From assembly GCA_017514685.1 (NCBI GenBank), contig JAFWJN010000051.1, forward strand, positions 1-48,453: a stretch of 48,453 nt of DNA. Direction: 5' to 3'. Under the pieces are notes generated by a model. That model had not been told where the DNA came from and did not search any database. It saw nothing but the letters and a program-made list of their open reading frames with translations. This stretch comes from Clostridia bacterium. Lineage in GTDB: Bacteria; Bacillota; Clostridia; Christensenellales; CAG-138. This document shows, piece after piece, positions 25,070 through 33,207 of the stretch (positions are counted from its first letter, which is position 1; every line of letters starts with the position of its first letter). Made by a program: the position numbers and the translations under genes.

Positions 25070-25088
25070 GAAACAGGAGGATCAGAAA

Positions 25089-25390
25089 ATGCTGACGATC
25101 ACGAAGGATAATTTCAATGCGCAGGTCCTGCAGTCGGACAAACCTGTACTGCTGGATTTCTGGGCGACCTGGTGCGGACCTTGCCGCATGTTCGCGCCGA
25201 TCCTGGCGCAGTTTGCCGAGAAGCACCTGAGATCAAGGTCGGCAAGGTGGATGTGGACGAAGAGCCGGAGCTGGCGATGGAACACAGGATCGTGAGCATC
25301 CCCTCCTTGGTTTTGTTCCGCGATGGGAAGCTCGAAAAGACAGCGGTCGGCGCTATGCCGCTCGCTGCGCTGGAAAACTGGATACGATAA
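25089..25390 (+). pseudogene. trxA: Thioredoxin gene with a frameshift
   Basis: The first frame encodes MLTITKDNFNAQVLQSDKPV and then the full active site FWATWCGPCRMFAPI, up to AEKH. The rest of a normal thioredoxin (EIKVGKVDVDEEPELAMEHR, IVSIPSLVLFRDG, ALENWIR) continues in the next frame from about 25228. One base, most simply a C in the CACCTGAG stretch at 25224-25231, is missing. Repaired, it would be a complete protein of about 100 residues. Either a true frameshift or a sequencing error; the perfect AGGAGG and intact 3' half argue for a recent event. Thirteen nucleotides separate it from the reductase gene. Confidence 0.85.
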
Positions 25391-25403
25391 TCAGGAGGTC
25401 TTC

Positions 25404-27866
25404 ATGAGCAAACAGAGAAAAACCGTCATCATCGGCGGCGTTGCCGGCGGCGCAAGCTGCGCGGCCCGCCTCCGCAGGCTGGACGCGGACCGCGAGATCG
25501 TCATTTTGGAGCGGGGCCCGTATATTTCCTACGCGAACTGCGGCCTGCCGTATCACGTGGGCGACGTTATCAAAAACCGCAGTGCGTTGCTTCTCATGAC
25601 GCCAGAGCGCATGTGGGAGCGCTTCCGCATCGACGTGCGCGTGCAGAACGAAGTAACGAAGATCGACCGCGTGAAGAAGACGGTCACCGTCCGAAAAACC
25701 GAGACCGGTGAAACGTACGAGCAGCCCTACGACGATCTGGTGATCGCAACCGGTTCGTCGCCGTTGCGTCCGCGCATCCCCGGCATCGATACCCCGAGGA
25801 TCAAAACACTGTGGACCGTGCCCGACACGGACGAGATCCGCGCCATGGTGCAGAGCGGTACGCTGAGGACCGCGGCGGTGATCGGCGGCGGGTTCATCGG
25901 CCTCGAGATGGCGGAGAACCTGCATCACGCGGGCCTTCAGGTGTCGCTTATCGAAGCTCTCAATCAGGTCATGGCGCCGGTTGACTTTGAGATGGCGCAG
26001 ATGCTCCACGAGAACATCCGCAGCCACGGCGTGAAGCTGCACCTTTCCGACGGCGTGGACAGCTTCAAAGAGCAGGGCGAGCAGGTGGTCGTCACCCTGA
26101 AAAGCGGCACGGAAGTCACGGCGGATCTGGTGATCCTGTCCATCGGCGTGCGGCCGAACAGCGCGCTTGCAAGGGACGCAGGGCTTAAGCTCAATGAACG
26201 CGGAGGGATCGTCGTGGACGAACACATGCGCACCAATGATCCGTCTGTCTACGCCGTGGGCGACGTTATCGAGGTGGAGGACTTTGTGTTCAAAGGCCGC
26301 ACCATGGTGCCGCTGGCAGGTCCTGCCAACAAGCAAGGCAGGATCGTGGCGGACGTGCTGGCGGGCCGGGATTCATCCTATCAGGGCACGCAGGGCTCCT
26401 CGGTGGCGAAGGTCTTCGATCTGACGGTCGCCTCCACCGGCGCCAACGAGAAGACGCTCAAAAAGCGCGGCATGGAGAAGGGCAGGGATTACGAAAGCCT
26501 GATCATCACCCAGAATTCCCACGCGGGCTACTATCCCGGCGCCACGCCCATGACGCTGAAGCTTTTGTTCGCACCCGATACTGGGCGCATCTTCGGCGCC
26601 CAGATCGTGGGCCGCGAAGGCGTGGACAAGCGCATCGACACCATCGGCGTCACCATGCGGCTGGGCGGTACGGTCTCGGACCTCAAGGATTTGGAGCTTG
26701 CCTATGCACCGCCGTATTCGTCAGCAAAGGATCCGGTCAACATGGTGGGGTATGTGGCGGAAAACATCCGCACGGGGCTGGTGAAGATTGCCCCCTACGA
26801 CGCCCCGGCGACCGATCCCGATGCGGTGCTTCTCGACGTGCGGGAGGAGGCGGAGGTCATGGCGTACGCGGTGCCCAACGCCATCAACATCTCCTTGGGT
26901 GCACTGCGCGAACGGCTGAATGAGCTGGACCCCGAAAAGCGCATCATCGTGTTCTGCGGCATCGGCGTCCGGGCATATACCGGCGCGCGGATCCTGAATC
27001 AGAACGGATTCAACAACGTGGAAGTTTACCCGGGCGGCGTGCGCCTGTATCAGGCAAACTACCCCGAAGTCGAAGTAGAAACGATCGCGGACGCAAAGAA
27101 GGAGGACCACATGGAACAGGTAACCGTCACGAACAAGATACGCCTCGACTGCTGCGGCATGCAGTGCCCCGGCCCCATCATGGAGGTGTTTAAATCGGTC
27201 AAGGACATGAAGGACGGCGAGCTTCTGGAGGTCTCCGCATCCGATCCGGGCTTCGCAAAGGACATCGTGTCCTGGTGCAAGCGCACCGGCAACACGCTGG
27301 TTTCCAACGAGGAGCGCGACGGCGCATACGTCGCCATTATCCGCCGCGGAACGAACGCGCCTGCCGTGCAGAAGGCAGCGCAGGCCGACGCTGCGCCGAA
27401 GGGCAAGACCATCATCGTGTTCGACGGCGATATGGATAAAGTGCTGGCGAGCTTCGTCATCGCAAACGGCGCTTTAGCCATGGGCCGGCCGGTGACCATG
27501 TTCTTCACCTTCTGGGGACTGACCGCGCTGCACAAGACGGAAAAGGTACCGGTAAAGAAGTCTTTGATTGAGAAGATGTTCGGGTTCATGCTGCCTCGGG
27601 GTGCAGGGAAGCTCAAGCTGTCCAAGATGAACATGGGCGGCATGGGCACCGCCATGATGCAGGGTATCATGAAGGACAAGAACATCGACTCGCTGGAGAC
27701 CATGATGAAGAAGGCAATGGAAAACGGCGTCAAGATCATCGCCTGCTCCATGAGCATGGACGTCATGGGTATCCATCCCGAGGAACTGATCGACGGCGTG
27801 GAGATCGGCGGCGTCGGCACGTATTTGGGCGACGCGGAGGAATCCGATGTCAACCTCTTCATCTGA
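25404..27866 (+). CDS. cdr: CoA-disulfide reductase fused to rhodanese, TusA and DsrE-like domains
   Basis: An 820-residue four-domain flavoprotein. Residues 1-445 are a pyridine-nucleotide disulfide reductase of the CoA-disulfide/NADH oxidase group: VIIGGVAGGASCAARLRRLD, the single redox Cys46 in YANCGLPY, a second nucleotide site at AVIGGGFIGLEMAE, and AVGDVIEVEDF. A rhodanese domain follows with its active Cys518 in VFCGIGVR, then a TusA domain with CPGP at 588, and a C-terminal DsrE2-like domain from about 660. Such fusions are believed to reduce and pass on persulfide or polysulfide sulfur with NAD(P)H. AGGAGG precedes ATG 25404. The stop overlaps the regulator gene by 20 nt. Confidence 0.92.
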   Translation: MSKQRKTVIIGGVAGGASCAARLRRLDADREIVILERGPYISYANCGLPYHVGDVIKNRSALLLMTPERMWERFRIDVRVQNEVTKIDRVKKTVTVRKTETGETYEQPYDDLVIATGSSPLRPRIPGIDTPRIKTLWTVPDTDEIRAMVQSGTLRTAAVIGGGFIGLEMAENLHHAGLQVSLIEALNQVMAPVDFEMAQMLHENIRSHGVKLHLSDGVDSFKEQGEQVVVTLKSGTEVTADLVILSIGVRPNSALARDAGLKLNERGGIVVDEHMRTNDPSVYAVGDVIEVEDFVFKGRTMVPLAGPANKQGRIVADVLAGRDSSYQGTQGSSVAKVFDLTVASTGANEKTLKKRGMEKGRDYESLIITQNSHAGYYPGATPMTLKLLFAPDTGRIFGAQIVGREGVDKRIDTIGVTMRLGGTVSDLKDLELAYAPPYSSAKDPVNMVGYVAENIRTGLVKIAPYDAPATDPDAVLLDVREEAEVMAYAVPNAINISLGALRERLNELDPEKRIIVFCGIGVRAYTGARILNQNGFNNVEVYPGGVRLYQANYPEVEVETIADAKKEDHMEQVTVTNKIRLDCCGMQCPGPIMEVFKSVKDMKDGELLEVSASDPGFAKDIVSWCKRTGNTLVSNEERDGAYVAIIRRGTNAPAVQKAAQADAAPKGKTIIVFDGDMDKVLASFVIANGALAMGRPVTMFFTFWGLTALHKTEKVPVKKSLIEKMFGFMLPRGAGKLKLSKMNMGGMGTAMMQGIMKDKNIDSLETMMKKAMENGVKIIACSMSMDVMGIHPEELIDGVEIGGVGTYLGDAEESDVNLFI

Positions 27867-28527
27867 AATCAGAAAGCAGCTTTCGGCGCTCCCTTTCTGG
27901 GGAGCGCTGACGGCGCGCGAACAGGAAACCATGCAGTCCTGCGCTCAGATCAGAAGCTATGCAAGGGACGAGTTGATCTACTCCAAGGAGCAGGAATGTC
28001 TCGGGCTCATCCGTGTGCTGTCCGGCTCGGTCCGCACGTTCATGCTGTCCGCCGAAGGCAGGGAGGTGCGGCTCTATCGCGTCGACGAAAAAGACACGGA
28101 CGTGTTGTCTGCATCATGCGTGATGAATCAGATCACATTTGAAACGCAGATGGTCGCGGATTCCGACTGTACGCTGTTGATCGTGCCGGCGGTCTGTCTG
28201 TCAAATTTCAAGGAGAATAACCTGCATGTACGCACTTTCCTGTTTGAAAAGCTAGGCGAACGGTTTTCCAACGTAATGCTGAAGATGCAGGCAATCCTGT
28301 TTACGCGGTTGGACCAACGGATCGCACAAGCGCTCCTTTCACGCGGCAGCACAACCGTACGTATCACCCACGAACAGCTGGCCGGCGAGATCAACTCGAC
28401 GCGCGAAGCCGTCTCCCGCATTTTGAAAGACATGGAGCGTCAATCTCTGATCCGTCTCGGCAGAGGACAGATCACGCTTTCCGATCCCGACGCGCTGCGC
28501 ATGCTCGCTGGCGAAGAGCACCTGTAA
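27847..28527 (+). CDS. Crp/Fnr-family transcriptional regulator
   Basis: A 226-residue protein with an N-terminal cyclic-nucleotide-binding-like domain (about 12-125) and a C-terminal winged helix (about 150-220: ITHEQLAGEINSTREAVSRI). The N-terminal domain has several cysteines (CAQI, CLG, CVM, CTLL, CLS), but they are not in the classical Fnr iron-sulfur arrangement, so the signal is unclear. It overlaps the end of the reductase gene by 20 nt and must be co-expressed with it. The palindrome at 25017 is the natural candidate for its binding site. Confidence 0.9.
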   Translation: MSTSSSEIRKQLSALPFWGALTAREQETMQSCAQIRSYARDELIYSKEQECLGLIRVLSGSVRTFMLSAEGREVRLYRVDEKDTDVLSASCVMNQITFETQMVADSDCTLLIVPAVCLSNFKENNLHVRTFLFEKLGERFSNVMLKMQAILFTRLDQRIAQALLSRGSTTVRITHEQLAGEINSTREAVSRILKDMERQSLIRLGRGQITLSDPDALRMLAGEEHL

Positions 28528-28564
28528 TCTCAGTTGACTTTGTTGCAATGGGAGAAAACAATTT

Positions 28565-28591
28565 GCGGCACACCGAAACCCGGTGTGCCGC
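28565..28591. terminator. GC-rich hairpin after the regulator gene
   Basis: GCGGCACACCG (28565-28575) pairs with CGGTGTGCCGC (28581-28591). There is no U-run after it, so it is a weak terminator or an mRNA-stabilising stem. Confidence 0.55.
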
Positions 28592-28632
28592 TCGCAACCA
28601 AACCGCACTGTTTTTATGTTCATATTATCCAT

Positions 28633-28746
28633 TGTGTGGCAATAGATTCATACAGTGCCGATTTGGTTGTGGAGGAGGTTTTCATTCGGTACACCGACGA
28701 AAACTTCCCATTTCTGCTGGGCAGGGAAGTGCGGTTATTCCTGTGA
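28633..28746 (+). pseudogene. Short coding scrap related to the one at 23812
   Basis: The frame reads AIDSYSADLVVEEVFIRYTD then ENFPFLLGREVRLFL and TGA at 28744-28746, followed by a good terminator. It has no plausible start of its own and shares VFIRYTDENFPFLLGR with the 23812 scrap. Probably the 3' end of a lost gene. Confidence 0.5.
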
Positions 28747-28764
28747 TTTCCTTGAAATAACACG

Positions 28765-28793
28765 AAGCACGATGACAGCATTGTGCTTTTTTT
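28765..28793 (+). terminator. Terminator after the coding scrap
   Basis: AAGCACGATG (28765-28774) pairs with CATTGTGCTT (28779-28788), one G-T pair, then a T-run. Confidence 0.8.
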
Positions 28794-28814
28794 ATTACTC
28801 TACTAGTAATCAAA

Positions 28815-29163
28815 CTATGACCAAATCATACCAATTTCATTTAACAGAGCAATCCTATCGGTGGATAGTTTCTTGTTTGTTTTGCCAGAAAACATCCTTC
28901 GTTGTCTGCGAATCCAAAGGCCCAATCTTTCACCGTCTTCGGTTTCATACCTCTGAGGTATATGAAGGTTCCCATGAGTATTATAATACTCTTTTGCAAG
29001 GCAGTAATTCTTTTTCCAATTATAGTCTTCAACATCCCAAACCATTCCAATTTGTTCTAGCTTTTGAATTTGCTCTATTGAAGGCTTTGAGTTTGCATTG
29101 CTATCATTATATCCTGAACGCTTATTTTGTATCCAATGAGTTCCACCTGTCCATGGATTGTTT
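28815..29163 (-). pseudogene. Helicase-associated-domain protein, C-terminal fragment
   Basis: The minus strand encodes about 115 residues with two partial repeats of the helicase-associated domain: LEQIGMVWDVEDYNWKKNYC, then HGNLHIPQRYETEDGERLGL and LNEIGMIWS ending at TAG 28815. Such domains occur in tandem at the ends of DEAD-like helicases from mobile islands. The frame is closed upstream by TGA, and a Nudix remnant begins there on the other strand, so the rest of the gene is gone. Confidence 0.7.
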
Positions 29164-29325
29164 CATCTGCTTGTCGAAGGCGAACCTGAGCTCTTGGAAC
29201 ACGAATCCGCTTGCTGGCTTTCGTTGGAACATCTTAGCAATGTCAATTGGTTGCCGGCGGATGTTTTGATCGTTGATCGAATTCAAAGAAACAATTCGGT
29301 TTTTCAGCCAAACTGCGGTTCTTAG
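29161..29325 (+). pseudogene. Nudix hydrolase 3' remnant, copy 1
   Basis: The frame encodes FHLLVEGEPELLEHESACWL then SLEHLSNVNWLPADVLIVDR, the typical C-terminal end of MutT-like Nudix proteins. The Nudix box is missing. It aligns with a second remnant at 37463. Both lie 120-240 bp before a tRNA-fMet 3' half. Confidence 0.7.
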
Positions 29326-29416
29326 TTGCAGGCGTAAATCTGTTGATTACACAGAGATGGTATTCTAAATCGACAGAAACCGAAAATCGCCGATCATATG
29401 GGCAGTTATAGAAAAA

Positions 29417-29444
29417 ACAAGATCCGCAAAACAGCGGATCTTGT
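29417..29444. terminator. Hairpin next to the outer tRNA 3' half
   Basis: ACAAGATCCGC (29417-29427) pairs with GCGGATCTTGT (29434-29444). Read on the minus strand it would terminate a tRNA whose 3' end is at 29450, so it may be the original terminator of the initiator tRNA. Confidence 0.7.
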
Positions 29445-29449
29445 TTGAT

Positions 29450-29494
29450 TGGTTGCGGGGGGAGGACTTGAACCTCCGACCTCCGGGTTATGAG
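29450..29494 (-). repeat. Attachment site: 45-bp copy of the tRNA-fMet 3' half
   Basis: These 45 bases are identical to 41186-41230, that is, from the anticodon loop to the CCA end of the initiator tRNA. Identity stops at the anticodon loop, the usual crossover region of tyrosine integrases. This is the outer boundary of element 2. Confidence 0.9.
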
Positions 29495-29616
29495 TCCATT
29501 AAATGGGACAACAAAATGACGCCTAAAACACTCAAAAAGTGCCTATTTTACTGACTTTTTCAGCATTTCATTCAGTACCAAGAAATCCAAAGAAAAACAT
29601 ACAATTTCAACCAAAG

Positions 29617-29641
29617 TGTCGTCATTTTTGTCGTCAAAAAC
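29617..29641 (+). repeat. Left-end GTCGTCA repeats of element 2
   Basis: GTGTCGTCA starts at 29617 and TTGTCGTCAA at 29629. The motif matches the three tandem copies near the right end, as expected for integrase arm-type sites. Confidence 0.6.
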
Positions 29642-29884
29642 CAGCACAAATCGGCTGCATAATCGCTCCAAAACTGTATATACATTTTGGTTTCAAAGCT
29701 GTATTTTGCATCGTTTCTTTAGCCTCAGAAATGGATATGCGTTTTTTTCGCTTAATGTCAAGAAAGGAAGCAAAACCGAAAAGCGGCAAATAAGTATTCT
29801 GGGGAAAAGGTAAAGTAGTTACATTTGAATAATGCGAGTTATCAGATCATAAATTTATGAAAAAATAAAATCTGATTCGATAAC

Positions 29885-29913
29885 TTGCTTTTTTAAGTTA
29901 TTTACGGTATGAT
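29885..29913 (+). promoter_or_regulatory. Promoter of the AAA_14 ATPase gene
   Basis: TTGCTT (29885-29890) and TATGAT (29908-29913) are 17 nt apart; the start is 28 nt downstream. The rest of 29495-29884 is AT-rich with no credible gene. Confidence 0.6.
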
Positions 29914-29940
29914 ATAGGCAGAACTTTTGCGGAGGACAGA

Positions 29941-31170
29941 ATGGAATTATTCAAGCGAGAAAACTATTTGAAAAAGATCCGGGGATTCTATCACGCGACG
30001 GACATCATTAAGGTGATCACCGGTGTGCGTCGTTGCGGTAAATCCACGCTGATGCAGATTGTGGCGGACGAACTGCGCGACGTGGGCGTTGTATCAGATC
30101 GGATCGTGTTTCTGAATCTGGATAAGCTGGAATACCGCAAGATTAAAACGGCGGATCAGCTCGATGCGCTGATCGCGTCATTCCCGAAAAGCGGCGAGCC
30201 GATGTATCTGTTCATCGACGAGGTACAGAACGTCGAGGACTTCGAGGAAGTCATCAATGGTTATCGCGAGGACGGCAGCTATTCGATTTTCATCACGGGT
30301 TCCAATTCCTACCTGCTCAGCGGCGAACTTGCCACAAAGCTCACCGGCCGATATATCGAGATCGAGCTGTATCCGCTGACCTTCGACGAATATCTGCAGA
30401 TGAAGGCGTTTTATGGGAAGCCAGCCGATCCGAACCTCAGCGTGGAGCTGAACCGCTATATTCTGGAGGGTGGCTTCCCGCGCGCGATCCGGTTCGACGA
30501 GCTTGGGGACAAGCGCAGCTATACGGAAAGCGTTGTGACGGAGATCTTCGAGAAGGACATCCGCAAGCGCGTAAAGATCAAGAACAAAGAGGCGTTCGAC
30601 GCCGTGCGGCGGTTCATCATCAACAACTTCGGCGCGACGGTCAGCGTCAACAGTCTCACGGATGCGCTGAACAAAAGCGGCTTGAACATCACCCGTGCAA
30701 CGGTAACAAAGTACATCACCGCGTTGACAGAGGCAAAGATCCTCTACGAATGCGACCGGTTCGACATGAAGTCGAAGCGCGCCTTGAAGGGTGAAAAGAA
30801 GTATTATCTTTCCGATCTCAGCTTCTATTTCTGCGACAACACCGACAACCGCATCAACTTCGGTCCGGTGCTCGAGAACATCGTCTGCTTCTATGCAAAG
30901 AGCCGCGGCTATCGCGTGAGCGTCGGGCGGATCGGGAATCTTGAATGCGATTTCATCCTGCGCGATCGGGATATGAACTATTCCTATCTGCAGGTCGCCT
31001 ACACGATTGCGCAGAGCGAGCAGACCGAGGAGCGCGAATATCGTCCGCTGGAGCAGATCCGGGACAATTATCCGAAATATCTGCTGACAACGGATTATCT
31101 GCTCCAGAAGCGCAACGGCATCCGTCACGTTAACCTGATGGAATTCATGCGAGACGGGAAAGAGTTTTGA
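29941..31170 (+). CDS. AAA_14/DUF4143 ATP-binding protein
   Basis: A 409-residue protein. Walker A is GVRRCGKST (about residues 28-36) and Walker B YLFIDEVQN (about 90). Sensor-like ITGSNSYLLSGELATKLTGR and the hallmark YPLTFDEYLQ follow, typical of the AAA_14 domain. Residues 205-400 match the DUF4143 region, which ends in a nuclease-like fold with LECDFILRDRD. GCGGAGGA precedes ATG 29941. These proteins are common in gut bacteria and on islands; their function is not settled. Confidence 0.85.
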   Translation: MELFKRENYLKKIRGFYHATDIIKVITGVRRCGKSTLMQIVADELRDVGVVSDRIVFLNLDKLEYRKIKTADQLDALIASFPKSGEPMYLFIDEVQNVEDFEEVINGYREDGSYSIFITGSNSYLLSGELATKLTGRYIEIELYPLTFDEYLQMKAFYGKPADPNLSVELNRYILEGGFPRAIRFDELGDKRSYTESVVTEIFEKDIRKRVKIKNKEAFDAVRRFIINNFGATVSVNSLTDALNKSGLNITRATVTKYITALTEAKILYECDRFDMKSKRALKGEKKYYLSDLSFYFCDNTDNRINFGPVLENIVCFYAKSRGYRVSVGRIGNLECDFILRDRDMNYSYLQVAYTIAQSEQTEEREYRPLEQIRDNYPKYLLTTDYLLQKRNGIRHVNLMEFMRDGKEF

Positions 31171-31210
31171 AAAGGCATTCTTCTGAAAGAGGACGCAGGG
31201 GAAATAAACA

Positions 31211-31447
31211 ATGGCATTCAAGACGTGACAACTTGCCGCATTGGAAGAATACGGCTATATGGACACCGACGACGGGCTGATCAACTGCGTCGCGCGGCAG
31301 CTTGCAGAGAGTCCGAACGACACGATCGACACAGCGGAGTTCCGCTCCGCCTGCATTACCTCCGGCATGGATCCCGATTCGTTCACTCAAAGCGATCTCG
31401 ACAAGCTGCAGCGAAAACTGAATGAGATCGCATATACAAAAAACTAA
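31211..31447 (+). pseudogene. Small acidic protein gene with an early in-frame TGA
   Basis: ATG 31211 follows GGGGAAA and reads MAFKT, then TGA at 31226-31228, then 72 codons: QLAALEEYGYMDTDDGLINC, and so on to AYTKN. One C-to-T change of a CGA arginine codon would explain the stop. The remainder is acidic and mostly helical. I do not recognise the family. Translation could restart at TTG 31241, but no ribosome binding site supports that. It overlaps none of its neighbours' likely starts. Confidence 0.5.
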
Positions 31448-31505
31448 GAACGATATAAGGAAGGTATTGTTTCACAACGACTTGAAAGCGCGATATGGAG
31501 GATGT

Positions 31506-32444
31506 ATGCCTAAGAATAACAAAGATTTCTTCAAACAGAAAAAAGATTGGTCTAAGATTAAAGACTCTCTACTTGGTTGCTATCTGCCACAATATTTTCA
31601 GAAGGTTCTTCATACAGGACGACCCATCTATTACGTGGATTGTTTCGCAGGTAAAGGAAGATTCGATGACGGAGAGCTCGGTTCTCCTTTGATTGCAATG
31701 GATATTAGAAATCAGCGGCTCACAAGTAGTACTGCGAGTCAAGCAAGATTGCCTGATGCAATCAAATTCTGTTTTATCGAATTGAATCACGCAGCAGATC
31801 TTAAAAAGAATGTAGATTCGTTCCAATGCATTGGGGGAACTCCAGAAATCATCAGTGGGAGATTCGAAGATACAATTAGAAAGAAATTGCAAGACAAACA
31901 AGGATATAATGTCTTTTTATATGTTGATCCTTATGGGATAAAAGCACTTGACTCTGGGTTGTTTGCCGAACTACAGGGTTATGGGTTCAATTCTTTTGAG
32001 ATGCTGATTAACTTTAATTCGTTCGGTTTTATTAGAGATGCATGTAGAGTTATGAAAGTCGAGTATGACAAAGATGAAGCATTTCAAGGATTGGAAGAGC
32101 TGGTAGAGTACTCACCTACGGAGTTTGATATTTCTGATGCAGAGAGTATTCGAAAGTCTGAAGAATTACTCACAGCTATTGCAGGTGGGGATTATTGGAA
32201 AGAAATAATACGAGGATATCAAAGAGGAGACTATGATGGCTATACTGCTGAAAAGCTATTTGCTGATGGATATCGGGATTATCTAAAAACGAAATACAAA
32301 TATGTTCTCGATATGCCGATTCGAATGAAAGCAGAACAGAGACCTAAATATAGAATGATTCATGTGTCGCAACACCCTGCAGCATGCTTTCTAATGGCTG
32401 ATACCGGCACTGATCATGCTGTACTGTGGGCTGCGGCGCGGTGA
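31506..32444 (+). CDS. tcmP: Three-Cys-motif partner protein TcmP, C-terminally truncated
   Basis: A 312-residue product. The N terminus (MPKNNKDFFKQKKDWSKIKD) and YYVDCFAGKGRFDDGELGSP match TcmP, whose fold resembles a methyltransferase; VFLYVDPYGIKAL is a further conserved stretch. The last natural segment is HVSQHPAACFLMAD; after about 32395 the frame runs into integrase DNA and ends in 13 foreign residues. TcmP is usually paired with a three-cysteine-motif phage protein, absent here. GGAGG lies 4 nt before ATG 31506; the 28 codons upstream lack a start signal. Strongly AT-richer than the genes around it. Confidence 0.75.
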   Translation: MPKNNKDFFKQKKDWSKIKDSLLGCYLPQYFQKVLHTGRPIYYVDCFAGKGRFDDGELGSPLIAMDIRNQRLTSSTASQARLPDAIKFCFIELNHAADLKKNVDSFQCIGGTPEIISGRFEDTIRKKLQDKQGYNVFLYVDPYGIKALDSGLFAELQGYGFNSFEMLINFNSFGFIRDACRVMKVEYDKDEAFQGLEELVEYSPTEFDISDAESIRKSEELLTAIAGGDYWKEIIRGYQRGDYDGYTAEKLFADGYRDYLKTKYKYVLDMPIRMKAEQRPKYRMIHVSQHPAACFLMADTGTDHAVLWAAAR

Positions 32445-33033
32445 ACTGCTCGCGCTTTTATGGACCGACATCGACTTCAAGGCAAAAACGCTTTCGGTCA
32501 GCAAGGCGGCGGACATGCCGACGAACGCAACGACGGTGAAGAAGCCGAAGACAAAGGCTGGCACGCGCATCGTCCCGATTCCGGACGCGATCATGCCCGC
32601 GCTGCTCAAGGCGAGAAGGGAAGCAATCTCGATGTATGTATGCCCGGCGATGCGCACGGGGGACATCATGAGCGCACAGGCATACACGGAGGCGTGGAGC
32701 AGCTATATGCACTATCTGAACCTTTGCGCCGGCGGTCGGGACAAGGTGCGGACAAAGAACGAAAACGGCAAGGTCTGCTTCATTCCTGCGGTGCAGGCGA
32801 TGGAACCGTTTACCGCGCATCAACTGCGTCACTCCTATGCGACCATGCTTTATGATGCGGATGTAGACGTCAAGACGGCGCAGAAGCTGCTCGGTCACGC
32901 GGATTTCAGCGTTACGATGAAGATCTACACACACCTATCCACGGAAAAGGAAAGCGCGGGGATCGAGAAGTTGAACCAGCACGTCACGGAACATCTCGGT
33001 AACAGAATCGAAGTTCTTGCGAATGAGAGATAA
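32400..33033 (+). pseudogene. Tyrosine recombinase, catalytic domain only
   Basis: The frame encodes MLYCGLRRGELLALLWTDID and onward to a complete catalytic region: first Arg in GLRRGE, HQLRHSYATML (His-X-X-Arg), LLGHADFS (His) and IYTHLSTE with the tyrosine. The N-terminal arm- and core-binding domains are missing; upstream is the tcmP gene. About 210 of the usual 380-400 residues remain. It was probably the integrase of element 2. A hairpin with a T-run lies downstream. Confidence 0.8.
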
Positions 33034-33050
33034 TGCAGCACGCGAACAGA

Positions 33051-33089
33051 ACGGCAGCGCATCGGGTAACCGGTGCACTGCTGTTTTTG
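33051..33089 (+). terminator. Imperfect hairpin terminator after the recombinase fragment
   Basis: CAGC and the inner CATCGG pair with CCGGTG and GCTG around a GTAA loop, followed by TTTTT. Confidence 0.5.
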
Positions 33090-33100
33090 GAAAAGGTACA

Positions 33101-33128
33101 GATAACATGCAAGATAACATACAAGATA
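33101..33128 (+). repeat. 12-bp tandem direct repeats
   Basis: GATAACATGCAA (33101-33112), GATAACATACAA (33113-33124) and a partial GATA. A binding-site array is possible. Confidence 0.6.
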
Positions 33129-33172
33129 GATTACTACGCTAGTCATTAAGATGCTAATACTTTATCAGTTTA

Positions 33173-33201
33173 TTGACAAAACTCATCATATCTGCTAAAA
33201 T
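33173..33201 (+). promoter_or_regulatory. Promoter of hipBA, position implies a leaderless transcript
   Basis: TTGACA (33173-33178) and TAAAAT (33196-33201) are exactly 17 nt apart. An in-frame ATG at 33208 falls where transcription should begin. Confidence 0.7.
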
Positions 33202-33207
33202 ATGAGC

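Noticed and set aside
29539-29813. ORFs just inside the left end of element 2.
   Set aside because: Low-complexity, Phe/Lys-rich translations in AT-rich DNA that contains the integrase repeat sites; no start signals.
31226-31228. In-frame TGA read as selenocysteine or reassigned codon.
   Set aside because: Other genes here end in TGA, no SECIS-like hairpin follows, and the expected residue is not cysteine. A nonsense mutation is simpler.
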